Shown one piece after another: positions 52,422 through 62,500 of a DNA stretch of 64,000 nt. Position numbers and translations under genes: made by a program. The notes under the pieces are model-generated. The model had not been told where the DNA came from. It saw nothing but the letters and a program-made list of their open reading frames with translations, and did not search any database. This DNA comes from an uncultured Bacteroidales bacterium. Its GTDB lineage: Bacteria > Bacteroidota > Bacteroidia > Bacteroidales > Bacteroidaceae. Location of the stretch: NCBI GenBank assembly GCA_902802265.1, contig CADCLN010000003.1, positions 118,897-182,896 of the forward strand. The letters run 5' to 3'. How positions within the stretch are numbered: the first letter of the stretch is position 1; the number at the start of each line of letters is the position of its first letter.

Positions 52422-52506
52422 AGTTTTTTGCGATTTTAAAGATTCATGTAAAAAGTTTTTCTTATTGAGCGAAACAAATACCCAATTTCTATCAATGAAA
52501 CAAACA

Positions 52507-54549
52507 CTATTTTTTGATTAGATCTTGATGCGTAATCTTCAGCACCTGATGATGGTTGTCTATTTCTATCTTGCCAAGTCTTCCCAAAACACTCTGACCC
52601 AACAAAAGTGGTGCCTTCTGGTTCCTAACAACCGAAGCACGAATGTTATTGAGCTCCAAATCTCCGAAGTTCACATTCCGCAGATTGATGACTGTACCCA
52701 CACTAACATCACCATTCGCATCCATATAATGTTGATTACCTATCACATCTGTACTTTTCAGATAGTCATTTTTCATCATAAACGTAGCCTCCACCATCGA
52801 CAAGGTGACATCGCTGGCACCTGTGTCAAAGACAAAGTGCAGCGGCAAGCCATTTATCTTACATTTCACCTTGCAAACTCCACCTTCTTTGGTGAATGGC
52901 ACCTCTGTAGTGACCATCCTGCTGCTGTTCTGCTTCTCCTCATTATTACCCTGCTGCTGCTTTGCCTTGTATTTATCGACAAGCGACTTGAATTTTTTTG
53001 TATCACGTATAAAGTCCAAATCAAAATCCCTTTCTATATGAGCAAAATTGCAGTACCCCATTTCCAGGCACTTCTCAAAGTACATCAAGGCTTTCTCCTT
53101 ATCCTTCATTCTTGAATACACGCAGGTAGCCTCATAATAATTGCTCGCATCAGTCGTGTCCTTCTCTATCGTGGCATTGAGCGTTTCGATGGCCTTGTCG
53201 TTTTGTCCCAAACCCAGATAGGCATAAAATATGCAGTCATATTCATCAGCCTTTTCTTCTATCTCAATGACTTTCTTGAAGTCATCTTCTGCCAATTCTT
53301 TCTTTCCCTGTTTCAGGTAGATGTCTCCCCGACTTACGTATGCGTAAGAATAATCCGGTTCAAGCACGATAGCCATGGACAAATCTTCCAGGGCAGCATC
53401 CAAGTCGCCCGTATGGTACTTGAACCAGCCACGGCGGTAATATCCATAGCCATATTCAGGATCAGTAGCAAGCACCTTGTCCCACCCCTCTATGGCAGCC
53501 TTCATATCACCTAAATCATAATAGAGATCTGCCTTCAATGCCATATAATTCAAACCTGTGCTATCCATATTCAGCGCCAAATCTGTTTCCTGCATAGCCT
53601 GCCTGTAATCCCCCAACAACGAATAGCATAAAGCCTTCCTGAAATAAGCCGAAGGCAAAGGATCTATCCTGTTCGATTCATCATAATAAGATATGGCCTT
53701 TTTATACTGCCCATTTGTCTCATACATTTTGGCAAGAACGCTCGGCCAAATAGCATTGTTGGGCTGCTTCGCCGCCTGTATCTTCAATTTGGAAACCATC
53801 ATAGAAAAGGCCGGTTCTTTCAAATCTTCAAGCATATACAGAGCTTTTGGGTCATATTTCAACTTCATTGCAGACAAAAGATCGTCTGTAGCCTCATTCC
53901 ATTTTTCCAACGCCGAATAGACTTCTGCCCGAAATGAATAAGCAGAAACATAGCTGTCGTCCAATTTCAGGACATAATCAAAGTGCTTCAGAGCCTCCTC
54001 CCAGCGTTTCTGCATGAGGGCATTACGTCCCAAACCCATATACCCAATCGTGTTTCCAGGATCCAAATTTACCATCATCCTGTAGTCAGCATCACTTAAG
54101 TCATACTTCTCCTGCTCAAAATAAATCTGACCGCGACTCTCATAGCCATCAGTTTTACTGGGATACAATCGGATGGCAGACTCATAATCAGAAAGAGCAT
54201 TCACCGTATCTTCCAGATTCATGTACACGGCAGCCCTTGTCATATATGCTAAAACAGTATATTCTTCGTCCTTCTTAGGAAGATATTTGATGGCCAAATC
54301 CGCAGCAGTCAAAGCACGTCCATACTCCTTGCTATAATTCCTTATCACAGCAATCAAAGCAAAGGCATACCCATTCTTCGGATTATCCGAAAGATCCTTG
54401 TTCAAATACTCCAACGCCTCCTGATAATTCTCATTCTCTATGGCTTCCATTCCCCTGTTAAAGTTATACGTATCAGGACGTTTAATATTCTGAGCAAACA
54501 GAACCGTGGAAATGGCTAAAGCAGCCACAAATAAAACCAATCTTCTCAT
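52507..54549 (-). CDS. Secreted TPR protein with C-terminal retropepsin-like aspartyl protease domain
   Basis: A 680-residue protein with a signal peptide (MRRLVLFVAALAISTVLFAQ). About 12 TPR units span 25-530 (for example GMEAIENENYQEALEYLNKDL; GYGYYRRGWFKYHTGDLDAALED). The C-terminal ~130 residues form a single-lobe aspartyl protease: LPLHFVFDTGASDVTLS (Asp-Thr-Gly) then NLRNVNFGDLELNNIRASVV and LLLGQSVLGRLGKIEID. Such domains dimerise to build the active site. The gene lies seven bases after the TonB-like gene and is probably co-transcribed with it. It may process periplasmic proteins held by the TPR scaffold (inference). Confidence 0.88.
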   Translation of the reverse strand: MRRLVLFVAALAISTVLFAQNIKRPDTYNFNRGMEAIENENYQEALEYLNKDLSDNPKNGYAFALIAVIRNYSKEYGRALTAADLAIKYLPKKDEEYTVLAYMTRAAVYMNLEDTVNALSDYESAIRLYPSKTDGYESRGQIYFEQEKYDLSDADYRMMVNLDPGNTIGYMGLGRNALMQKRWEEALKHFDYVLKLDDSYVSAYSFRAEVYSALEKWNEATDDLLSAMKLKYDPKALYMLEDLKEPAFSMMVSKLKIQAAKQPNNAIWPSVLAKMYETNGQYKKAISYYDESNRIDPLPSAYFRKALCYSLLGDYRQAMQETDLALNMDSTGLNYMALKADLYYDLGDMKAAIEGWDKVLATDPEYGYGYYRRGWFKYHTGDLDAALEDLSMAIVLEPDYSYAYVSRGDIYLKQGKKELAEDDFKKVIEIEEKADEYDCIFYAYLGLGQNDKAIETLNATIEKDTTDASNYYEATCVYSRMKDKEKALMYFEKCLEMGYCNFAHIERDFDLDFIRDTKKFKSLVDKYKAKQQQGNNEEKQNSSRMVTTEVPFTKEGGVCKVKCKINGLPLHFVFDTGASDVTLSMVEATFMMKNDYLKSTDVIGNQHYMDANGDVSVGTVINLRNVNFGDLELNNIRASVVRNQKAPLLLGQSVLGRLGKIEIDNHHQVLKITHQDLIKK

Positions 54550-54555
54550 AATCCA

Positions 54556-55002
54556 TCAATATTTAAGGTCATCTGTTGGAATTTTAAAGGTAACAGGCAA
54601 AGCGTATCTGACCCGTACAGGCTTACCCTTCACTTCTCCAGGTTTCCATTTGGGCATGAGATTCACCACACGCAAAGCCTCTGCATCCAATAGCGGATGA
54701 ACACTCTTTATCACCCGTGAATCAACAATTGACCCATCCCTATTGACAATAAACTGCACCAACACCTTTCCTTCTATCCGATTCTTCTCTGCCTCCTTGG
54801 GATAAGTGAGATTTTGCGAGAGAAAAATCATAAGTCCCTGCCTCCCGCCAGGAAATTCAGGCTTCTGATCCATAGTTTCAAACACCTTATTTTCCGATGA
54901 AACTTTACTCGTAGAATCCTTGGCACCCACATCCTGAGCCTCTGCCTGTTCTGGCACCATCAGGCCGAAAGCGAAAATCGGTAAAAATAAAAACTTTTTC
55001 AT
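54556..55002 (-). CDS. TonB C-terminal domain protein, periplasmic
   Basis: From MKKFLFLPIFAFGLMVPEQAEAQ the protein has 148 residues. The TonB C-terminal domain covers about 55-145: EFPGGRQGLMIFLSQNLTYPKEAEKN, IEGKVLVQFIVNRDGSIVDSRV, DAEALRVVNLMPKWKPGEVKGKPVRVRYALPVTFKI. There is a cleavable signal peptide instead of a membrane anchor and no proline-rich spacer, so it cannot span the periplasm like energy-transducing TonB; such short forms in Bacteroidota may be recruited by other proteins. An upstream ATG at 55047 was rejected because the signal peptide starts here. Confidence 0.85.
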   Translation of the reverse strand: MKKFLFLPIFAFGLMVPEQAEAQDVGAKDSTSKVSSENKVFETMDQKPEFPGGRQGLMIFLSQNLTYPKEAEKNRIEGKVLVQFIVNRDGSIVDSRVIKSVHPLLDAEALRVVNLMPKWKPGEVKGKPVRVRYALPVTFKIPTDDLKY

Positions 55003-55103
55003 AATATAAATATGTATTAAATTTATTGCGTAAAAAACACGCGGCAAAGGTAAAGAGAATTTTTCATTCCTCCAAATTTATTTGCGTATTTTTTACACAA
55101 CAA

Positions 55104-55877
55104 TCACAATTGCTCCGATTTTTTATAAAAAACAATCCAATTTGTACAATAGACAGAAGTACGAATCCTCGGATGAATATCATGCGTCCTGCCATTACCA
55201 TCTCGCCACCAGGCGTAATTCCATCCAGGGCCCATATCCAGATACAAAGCCTCCGTCACACCATAACCCAACAAATCTTTGATAAACGCACCAAACGTTA
55301 CCACCCCACAAGTCTCAATCACACAAACACATCCATCCTTTTCGCACAAAGCACGGAACTGATTCCTGTTCCCATTCGGTCTCTTGTGTTCCACCTCCAC
55401 GCCCTCATGAATCATCATCTCCTGTGCCACACCCATACCACCATGCAGAGCTGCCGAATCCAACTCATCCGAATAATCCTTGTACAGAAACTTCCCTGTT
55501 CCCTGGTAATACACAAACGCCCCCGTATTGCGCTTGCACCTATACCCCTTATAGCGCACACCACTCGACACATGATCCCCCGCAATATTCGTATGCTTAA
55601 ACTCCTTCAGCAACGAGCCCGTAAAAGCCGCCTCCGCCATAAACACCACACTCCTATCCGTCTTCTCTGGCATCACTCCACACACCAGGTCAATCCGCTC
55701 AAACTTTGGGTAATAAGCCACAAACTTTTCCGTCGAGTCAAGCACCACTGTCTCCACCCCATCACTGTCCGTCTCAGAAATCTCAACATGACGAGTTTCC
55801 TTCCCTGCTTGTCCGCAGGAAAACCACAAACCCAATATCGCCCAAACATTAGCAATTGCAACCTTAAGCCGAATCAT
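55104..55877 (-). CDS. Lipoprotein with phosphodiester glycosidase (NAGPA/DUF2233)-like fold, tentative
   Basis: A 257-residue protein with a lipobox-like signal (AILGLWFSCGQAG). Two blocks resemble the NAGPA/DUF2233 family: an N-terminal VVFMAEAAFTGSLLKEFKHTNIAGDHV region and the C-terminal GVVTFGAFIKDLLGYGVTEALYLDMGPGWNYAWWRD, where a conserved Asp-Gly pair binds substrate in known members. It contains five further Cys, including CEKDGCVCVIETC. Relatives cleave phosphodiester-linked N-acetylglucosamine or modify exported glycans. Assignment is by pattern and could be wrong. It lies 12 bp after the small Cys-rich gene. Confidence 0.55.
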   Translation of the reverse strand: MIRLKVAIANVWAILGLWFSCGQAGKETRHVEISETDSDGVETVVLDSTEKFVAYYPKFERIDLVCGVMPEKTDRSVVFMAEAAFTGSLLKEFKHTNIAGDHVSSGVRYKGYRCKRNTGAFVYYQGTGKFLYKDYSDELDSAALHGGMGVAQEMMIHEGVEVEHKRPNGNRNQFRALCEKDGCVCVIETCGVVTFGAFIKDLLGYGVTEALYLDMGPGWNYAWWRDGNGRTHDIHPRIRTSVYCTNWIVFYKKSEQL

Positions 55878-55889
55878 ATTAAACCGCTT

Positions 55890-56111
55890 TTATCTTGGTT
55901 TACAAATCCTGCAAACCGTAAAACCTACAGACTGTGCATAGCTCACAGGGACCTTCCTAATTTCACCTGTACAACGATTCAACCCCCTGCACCTGTCTGT
56001 CTTGTGATACCTGTAAGCATCAGGTCCCGTGCAGATATACACCTGACTCTGCTGTTGCGTGCTGGTTGTAAATGATGCCATGAACAGCATGGCGGCAAAT
56101 AGTGTTTTCAT
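55890..56111 (-). CDS. Small exported cysteine protein, Ada metal-binding-like
   Basis: A 73-residue protein with a signal peptide (MKTLFAAMLFMASFTTST). The mature part contains VYICTGPDAYRYHKTDRCRG, LNRCTGEIRKVPV and FTVCRICKP. The spacing of Cys and His (CTG-8-H-4-C-5-C ... C-2-C) recalls the zinc-binding motif found in Ada N-termini and in many short Bacteroides proteins. It may bind a metal in the periplasm. It precedes the lipoprotein gene by 12 bp on the same strand, so they are probably co-transcribed. Confidence 0.65.
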   Translation of the reverse strand: MKTLFAAMLFMASFTTSTQQQSQVYICTGPDAYRYHKTDRCRGLNRCTGEIRKVPVSYAQSVGFTVCRICKPR

Positions 56112-56272
56112 AATCTTTCATTTTATTGAGCGAAACAACCCCTCTTTTTTATCACATGCAAGATGGATTTTTAATTTATCACTCTTTATTTTCACTTAAC
56201 GAGTGGCAAAAATACAACTTTCTATCTTCACCACCAAAACAAAAAGCTCCACAAGGCTTGTGAAAAGGCTTT

Positions 56273-57511
56273 TTATTCCCAAATTATCATGTTCTGAGGC
56301 AGAGTAATCCGTTTTGCCTCTCCACTTTTTCCTGTAATCACATAATAATGCAACACCTCAGCATCCACGATACTTGAAAATGCTTGGCGAATCCGTGAAC
56401 ACTTTTCGTTGATAGAATTTGATAGCGGGTCAGTCACATTCGTAATGCTTTTCAGTTCCTTTTCCGTCAAACCATTTGGTCTTAGACGTGAATATATCTG
56501 CGTCAATTCCTCCCGACAATCGGGCAAGGTTTTAAAGACAATGCCTTCCGGATGATTTAAGAACAACAGATACACAGCCTTGTTCAACGGTTCCATTTTC
56601 ACTTCTTTTTCCTCCAGCATCATTCGAAAGTCTTTTGTAATGATCAAACGCTTCATTGCCACTCGATTTTTCGACTTTTCTTGTCTGTTACTTAACAACC
56701 AAAGCGTCTTTTCACACCGATTGCCACCATAATATTTGTCCAGTACAGCCACAAAGACATCATTGGGGGAAACTTTGTCAAACAGCGTCATGCACGACTG
56801 AACCTTCAATACATCAGGAAAGCCGAACATCTCCTGTGCTGTTACCTGATTTACTTGTAACAAACATTCCGTAATCTCCCTTAGACGATGTCCGGCAATC
56901 TCATGATTCAGATAAGCCTTAGCCTCTTCCGTTCCTTCAATTCCGTAGAACTCCGAATTGTAGCTATGTCCAAGCCCTTTCAGTTGGGGAAATATATACC
57001 AGATCCAGTGCCCCATCTTCCTGCCAATTCGTATTTCTCTCAGAGCAGAGTCATACATGCCGCAGGAATCCTGTGCTTCAACAAAACGCTCAATATTATA
57101 GTCAGACTTACCCAGCAAAGCCTCGACGAAACTACGCGGCAGAGCAACATTCTTCATGTCTAAAACATCCTTGAAATACTGAGCCATCTCTCGGTCAGAA
57201 TATCCACCAAGACCACATCCTATGCGAATGACAAAGAAAAACAATTCCTGATGCTGTTTTGCAAACGCCACGAATCTGTCTATATAGGGTTTTATATCTG
57301 GAATTTTCCCATCCTTTCCAAAATCCGTCGGGATGGCATAGCTCTGTCCTTGCAGTCCCTCTGCCTGTCCCCATACAGCGCCAAACTGCTTATAGGCCAT
57401 TCGCGAAGCACCGCCCATGTGGTACCCCAGCACATTGCTGCCAAAGACAAATATCTGACCAGGGGACAACCTGTCAATAAACTCTGGGGTGTAAACAAAC
57501 TCTTTTTCCAT
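56273..57511 (-). CDS. Three-domain protein: macro-like FVFGSN domain, DUF1810, C-terminal unknown
   Basis: A 412-residue cytoplasmic protein. Residues 1-130 carry GQIFVFGSNVLGYHMGGASRM, FGAVWGQAEGLQGQSYAIPT and IRIGCGLGGYS, clearly paralogous to the C-terminal domain of the protein encoded at 51186. Residues about 138-285 match DUF1810 (NIERFVEAQDSCGMYDSAL, KMGHWIWYIFPQLKGLGHS, YGIEGTEEAKAYL, DVLKVQSCMTLF). The last ~105 residues (LNKAVYLLFLNHPEGIVF, then LPDCREELTQIYSRL and NGLTEKELKSITNVTDPLSNSI) resemble short winged-helix-like segments in Bacteroides proteins. DUF1810 and macro-like domains are both suspected in ADP-ribose or NAD-related chemistry; their fusion supports a link (inference). 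It is adjacent to the receiver-nucleosidase operon but separated by 326 bp. Confidence 0.75.
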   Translation of the reverse strand: MEKEFVYTPEFIDRLSPGQIFVFGSNVLGYHMGGASRMAYKQFGAVWGQAEGLQGQSYAIPTDFGKDGKIPDIKPYIDRFVAFAKQHQELFFFVIRIGCGLGGYSDREMAQYFKDVLDMKNVALPRSFVEALLGKSDYNIERFVEAQDSCGMYDSALREIRIGRKMGHWIWYIFPQLKGLGHSYNSEFYGIEGTEEAKAYLNHEIAGHRLREITECLLQVNQVTAQEMFGFPDVLKVQSCMTLFDKVSPNDVFVAVLDKYYGGNRCEKTLWLLSNRQEKSKNRVAMKRLIITKDFRMMLEEKEVKMEPLNKAVYLLFLNHPEGIVFKTLPDCREELTQIYSRLRPNGLTEKELKSITNVTDPLSNSINEKCSRIRQAFSSIVDAEVLHYYVITGKSGEAKRITLPQNMIIWE

Positions 57512-57837
57512 ATACTATAATATAAAATTCATTTGTCTTCTATTCCTCAACAAGTTTATCTTTAGAATATATTAAATATTGATAATCAATTACTTACGCT
57601 TTAAACGGTAGAAAAGTGGATTGGAGACTATGGATTGTACGAAATGAAAGCATAGATTTAACGTATTTAACTTTTGTTGGGCTATGATATGGTATATGAA
57701 TGTCACCATTGTAGCATAAATAGGAATTCCATGAGTATGGAGACTCTGGAAATGAAGGATGAAGGCTTAATTGGTTGGTCTTTCAAACAGTCTTCATTTT
57801 GACTTTGTTGCGATGGTAATTCTTATTTAGAAGACAA
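57512..57837. other. AT-rich gap, no gene recognised
   Basis: I see no coding frame, clear promoter or strong hairpin in this 326-bp stretch between the macro-DUF1810 gene and the end of the receiver-nucleosidase gene. It presumably holds the promoter of the former. Confidence 0.5.
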
Positions 57838-59094
57838 TTACAATTTTTCTTTTATAAAGCGATACAATAACACAGCACTTCCAAATGAACAGGTCTTATG
57901 ATATCCATTTGCTTTGTTTGGATCTGCAAAATCGCCAACACCTTTCATCCAAAGAGCATTTTTTTGAGTTTTACCTGATAATAATTTTGAAGTAAGGTAT
58001 AATCCAAATCCTTCCATATCTAATCCCTCTAACTTACGATCACTTTCTTGCAACTCCTTAACAACTTCAGTAGAAGTTACTACATAAGGTCCACAACATG
58101 TTGCAGACCATTGGACTTGATACGAATCTCTCTCATCAACAAGTAAATTTGCCTTCTTTATCTTTGACATAATGGCTGATTGTGTATCATCATCTTCTAT
58201 TAATTCCTGCATAGGAAGAGACAGTCTTGTCGATACTTCTATTTGGTGAATCTCTTTTATTAGTTGTACACTGCCATCTATATCTTTTAACTTGCCTGAT
58301 GCATAGTCCTGAATAGACGATGCTACAAGTATATCTCCAAGCTTCAATTGATTTGAAGGGAAGCCCGCAGAAAATCCTGTCATAAATACGGTATCTACAT
58401 GAAAGAGTGTGTACATTAGAGTCGTCAATACTGAAGTGGGGATAACACCTGGACGACCTGCCATCGCAGCTACAACACGTATATCATTATTGTTTGCCGT
58501 GGTGACTACAGTGCTCTTGAATTGAAATGGTACATCTTCCTCCACGTTAATTCTTTGCCATTTATTTTCACCGCCAAAAGCCTCAATCATTTGCTTAAAT
58601 TCTTCAGAAAGAGCGCATATTACAGCTATATCATATTTGTTCCTGTTTTGAAGTCGACTCTCTATTGAATTTTTACACCTAATGGAATAATTAACAGCAT
58701 ACTTAAGTTGATTTATCCATTCTGCATCACCTTGTTTGCATTGGATGACATTGAAGAGAAGAGACTGAAATTCTTCTTTTTCTTTATTATAGGCGTTTGC
58801 CTTTTCTGTCAATCCAATTATCTGAGCTGGAACTTTCACTCTTCCGTCTGCTGACATTATTTCACGAATGAAACTCAATCCTCCCTCTTCTTGTGGTTCT
58901 TCGTTTTCAAATAAAGGAAGAACAAGATCCAGCAGAACAAGGTCGAAATAATCCTTTGATATCGCCTTTCTTCCATTGGCAACACTCTTCGCGACCTCAA
59001 TATCATTTTCATGAAGGTCACATCCCTCAACAAGTACCTGTTTAATTTTGTCGATTTTTCTGTCAGAATCGTCGAGAATCAGTATTTTTATCAT
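57838..59094 (-). CDS. Response regulator receiver fused to a nucleoside phosphorylase/nucleosidase domain
   Basis: A 418-residue cytoplasmic protein. Receiver domain (1-125): acidic pair Asp8-Asp9, phospho-acceptor Asp56 in LVLLDLVLP, and Lys98 in GLTEK. After a helical linker, a PNP/UDP phosphorylase-family domain (about 154-418) has YDIAVICALSEEFKQMIEAF, TVFMTGFSAGF, the substrate Glu in GLDMEGFGLY (Glu361) and the catalytic Asp in KGVGDFADPNK (Asp388). The domain fits MTA/SAH nucleosidase-like enzymes, a group that includes phage-defence effectors cleaving ATP or other purine nucleotides. There is no DNA-binding output. The start overlaps the previous stop by four bases. Phosphorylation would presumably switch enzyme activity. 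Confidence 0.88.
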   Translation of the reverse strand: MIKILILDDSDRKIDKIKQVLVEGCDLHENDIEVAKSVANGRKAISKDYFDLVLLDLVLPLFENEEPQEEGGLSFIREIMSADGRVKVPAQIIGLTEKANAYNKEKEEFQSLLFNVIQCKQGDAEWINQLKYAVNYSIRCKNSIESRLQNRNKYDIAVICALSEEFKQMIEAFGGENKWQRINVEEDVPFQFKSTVVTTANNNDIRVVAAMAGRPGVIPTSVLTTLMYTLFHVDTVFMTGFSAGFPSNQLKLGDILVASSIQDYASGKLKDIDGSVQLIKEIHQIEVSTRLSLPMQELIEDDDTQSAIMSKIKKANLLVDERDSYQVQWSATCCGPYVVTSTEVVKELQESDRKLEGLDMEGFGLYLTSKLLSGKTQKNALWMKGVGDFADPNKANGYHKTCSFGSAVLLYRFIKEKL

Positions 59095-59537
59095 ATTATC
59101 GAATGAATATAATTAGTTAATTGTTTCTTCCAATCACTTTTTTTGAAAGAAAAAAAGATAAAACCATCATAACTATCAGGATTATCATCTTTCAGTTCTT
59201 TATCAAGCTGGCTGATACTTTTACCATCAAAATTTTCAAACATAGTGACAACTTTCACTTTTGTAGGAATATCACGTAGGTACATACCTTCTAATATTCT
59301 CTTTCCAGCCAAGGTTTCTGGAACGCCTCCATTTTCTTCTATGTTGACATCAAATGTCGACATAGATATATCTAAGAGAATGAGAAAATAATCATTATAA
59401 TGCCTATATATTTCTTCAATGGCAGAATGGTATGACGATTTTTCAACAATCACTATTGCAGGAAACTCTTTTAATATTTCCTTCTTTATTTCATCTGCTT
59501 TTTCTGGTAAATCTTCCACCAAGAGCAACTTTTTCAT
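59091..59537 (-). CDS. Stand-alone response regulator receiver protein
   Basis: Started at MKKLLLVEDLPEKADEIKKEI, the protein has 148 residues; ATG at 59537 overlaps the upstream stop (ATGA), which fixes the start. Receiver features: Glu8-Asp9, Asp56 in LILLDISMS, and KVVTMF around the switch Thr. A long acidic insertion after the phosphorylation site (FDVNIEENGGVPETLAGKRIL) resembles the one in the next protein. No output domain follows, so it may shuttle phosphate or act as a sink between the sensor and the nucleosidase-bearing regulator. It ends with a four-base overlap to that gene. Confidence 0.85.
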   Translation of the reverse strand: MKKLLLVEDLPEKADEIKKEILKEFPAIVIVEKSSYHSAIEEIYRHYNDYFLILLDISMSTFDVNIEENGGVPETLAGKRILEGMYLRDIPTKVKVVTMFENFDGKSISQLDKELKDDNPDSYDGFIFFSFKKSDWKKQLTNYIHSII

Positions 59538-62500
59538 ATGCATATTTCCTTTAAGTTCAATACTACAGACGCAATACATTTACCATTCTCTGCTTTTATT
59601 TCTAGCAAATTTCTTTCACAACCAAGCTCTGCTTTAATTATTTTATTTACTTTAACCAATCCGCTTCTTCCCTCCATTTGGAGCCGGCTTTCAAGTTGTA
59701 GCATTTCTTTAAACTTGGCATTCAGAGAATCTTCATGTTCGCTTATATTATTTTCAAATGTTAGTATTACATTATTTCCTTCTCGAACAAGAGAAATTCG
59801 GAATGGCCTTGGGCTTTCTACTTTACTGTAACTAAACATATTATTGTAGAAAATGGTAAGCATATCTGATATATGAATCACATATTCTGATTTTATGATA
59901 ACATCATTTTCGAATCCTTCAAATGATAAGTCTTCTATAATGTTCGGATACATTTTTGATGTTATTTGCCATACTGCCTGCATTTGCTTAACAAGGGAAA
60001 AATTATCAAACTTTGCATCTTGTAGATAAAACCATTTTTCTATGTGAGCTATTTTCTGAATCGTTTCGGTCCTCGCATTTATCACAGCTCTATTTAGTTC
60101 ATCATAAAAATGACGCTCTGCAAATACTTGAATGTCCTGAGATAAATTGTCCACAAGTTTATTAAGTGTATTTTTCAAATTGTCATTTATCTCCTTTCGT
60201 ATATTTACGAGACTACTATTAGCCATTTTTAGCATATATTCCATAAGGACCATACAAAAATGGTTATAATCTTCTGTTTTTGTATTTGAGTAAACTGTTG
60301 CATAGCACATGTCATCAGGAGTTAGTCTATAATCGAACATGCCCTTATCAGTATCTTCGATTTTTATTTGAAGCGCATTCTCTTTAAATGAATCTATAGC
60401 ATGGTTAACTCCAATCGAGAATTTCTCAAGCATCTTAGTGAGGTCAAGATGCTCCGTTTGAGTTAATCCATATTTTTTCATCCAGTAATTTGTTGGAATG
60501 TACTTATTATTGACTGTGGTCAACAATAGATGCAATCCATCATATCCAGATCTTAACACACCCTCCAAAACCCCATGACGAATTCGAGTGCTTAAGTATG
60601 TCTTTAGACCAAACTTACTAAATAGGAACTTATCGCGAATCACGGTAAATACTTGGCAAGCTGAATCTATAAAGGCTTTACTTGTGAACTTTACCTTCGT
60701 CCTAATAAGTGCTCTATCTTTATTTATGTCTGTCCAGTCAGAAATAGTGTTAACAATATAATATGAATTGGTTTGACCAGAATTGGCAAACTGATTCCGA
60801 AATTGATTATATAGACCTTCGTGTTCAGCAAACTCATATTTCATGAGAGCCGCCTGATTTACATATATTTTGCTTTCGTCTATTTTCCTAATGTTTTGGT
60901 ATACTATCATTGTGTCCACTATTTCCTGATTGAGAGCTTTATAATCATCTATCCGAGGAGAAGTGTTTAGTGTCGTTAGATATTGAGATATCTTCTGCTG
61001 TTCCTCCAGCATCTTCTTTGTGCTGGTAATATATAGCATATGTCTCAAAATGTCTTCAGAGGCAAGAAGGAATAAATACAGCTCTACTTTTTCTGGACTA
61101 TTTTTCATTTCTGTATCTAATTCTGGTATCAAGTCAGATACCAGTTCTACATCTTTATAGTTACAAAATCTCTCAAGTAGAGCACTCTTCTTTTCATCTT
61201 CTGTTGCATTTAGGAAAACAAAGAGTTGAAGATCCAATCCATTTTTCACACCTTTCTTATACTTCTCATGATACATAGAATTAATCAAGTCTGACGTCAT
61301 AATCTGGCTGACATATGCTTCCCCTTTCAGATAGTAATCTACATAGAATGTAATGGCATCTTGCTTTTTATTCAATTTGACAAAGCACCTAAAAATATAA
61401 TCTATGGCACATTGTACGATTGGAAGAACTCTGTTGTTCTCAATCAATACAGTCTGCCATAAATTCAATGCAGATTCATAATCTTCATTTCTGAATGCGA
61501 TTTTTGCAGAATCTACATCTACAATATATTTTGCAATTTCATGTGAATCAGAAACATCATCAGAATTTCTCTTCTTTTGATAATCAAGTGCTGAATAGAA
61601 TCCAACTTTCGACAATCCAGAATCTATATAGTCGTCTTTTTTCTTCACATCATCATATATTCCACAATACATTGGGTCAAAGCAGGTAAGTGAAAGGTAT
61701 TTCAGATTTTTATTCGCAGTTTCATACTCACCTGAAAGATAATAGTCTAAGCCACATGCTATTCCAAGACCATATATGTTTTTGTCTATCTGATACAAAG
61801 AATTTAGAATGTCCTCATTCTCAGAACTTGTCATTGCATCATATAAAAGATGTGTGATTTGGTTCAGTATAGAATCATTATTAGAACAAATCGGAGTGTA
61901 TCTTTTACCTAATGAAATCATAGACCTGCAATAGATTTTTAGAATATCAAAATGTGAATTGTCGTTGATTACAAACAATTTGCATTTCTCACTACAGGTA
62001 AGATATTCTCCCTTGTAGTAAAGATCCAATATTTCTACGTAATCACGATTAAAGTAATCTATAGACAAGTATTTAGCATTAGTATATGCCACCAAAGAAG
62101 ATAATAGTCGGTCGTTAGTTTTTCTATAAAATTTAATAGCCAATGCAGATGCAAGATTTTTACCAAGCAAATCTTCACTCTTGGCAAAGTATGCTTTAAT
62201 CAAATAAATAAAGATGTTATATCGATCTATCAAAGAGTTTGTTGCCTCCATGATCAGAACTGGCGACAAATCTTGCGATTCAAATGTCTTATAGAAATTT
62301 AGTCTAAAAAGATAATAACTATAACGATCCTCTTGAAAAACGGTTCTGTTTAGTTTGAATTTGTTCTCAAGCTCTGAATCATACGCAAAAGCTGAATAGG
62401 ATTTAGAACTTCTTTTATATAGATATGACAACAAAAAGGTCACAAACCCATGCTTTGCATCTTTCTTTGCTTTATTTACCTCAGTTAAAAGTTCAAGGCT

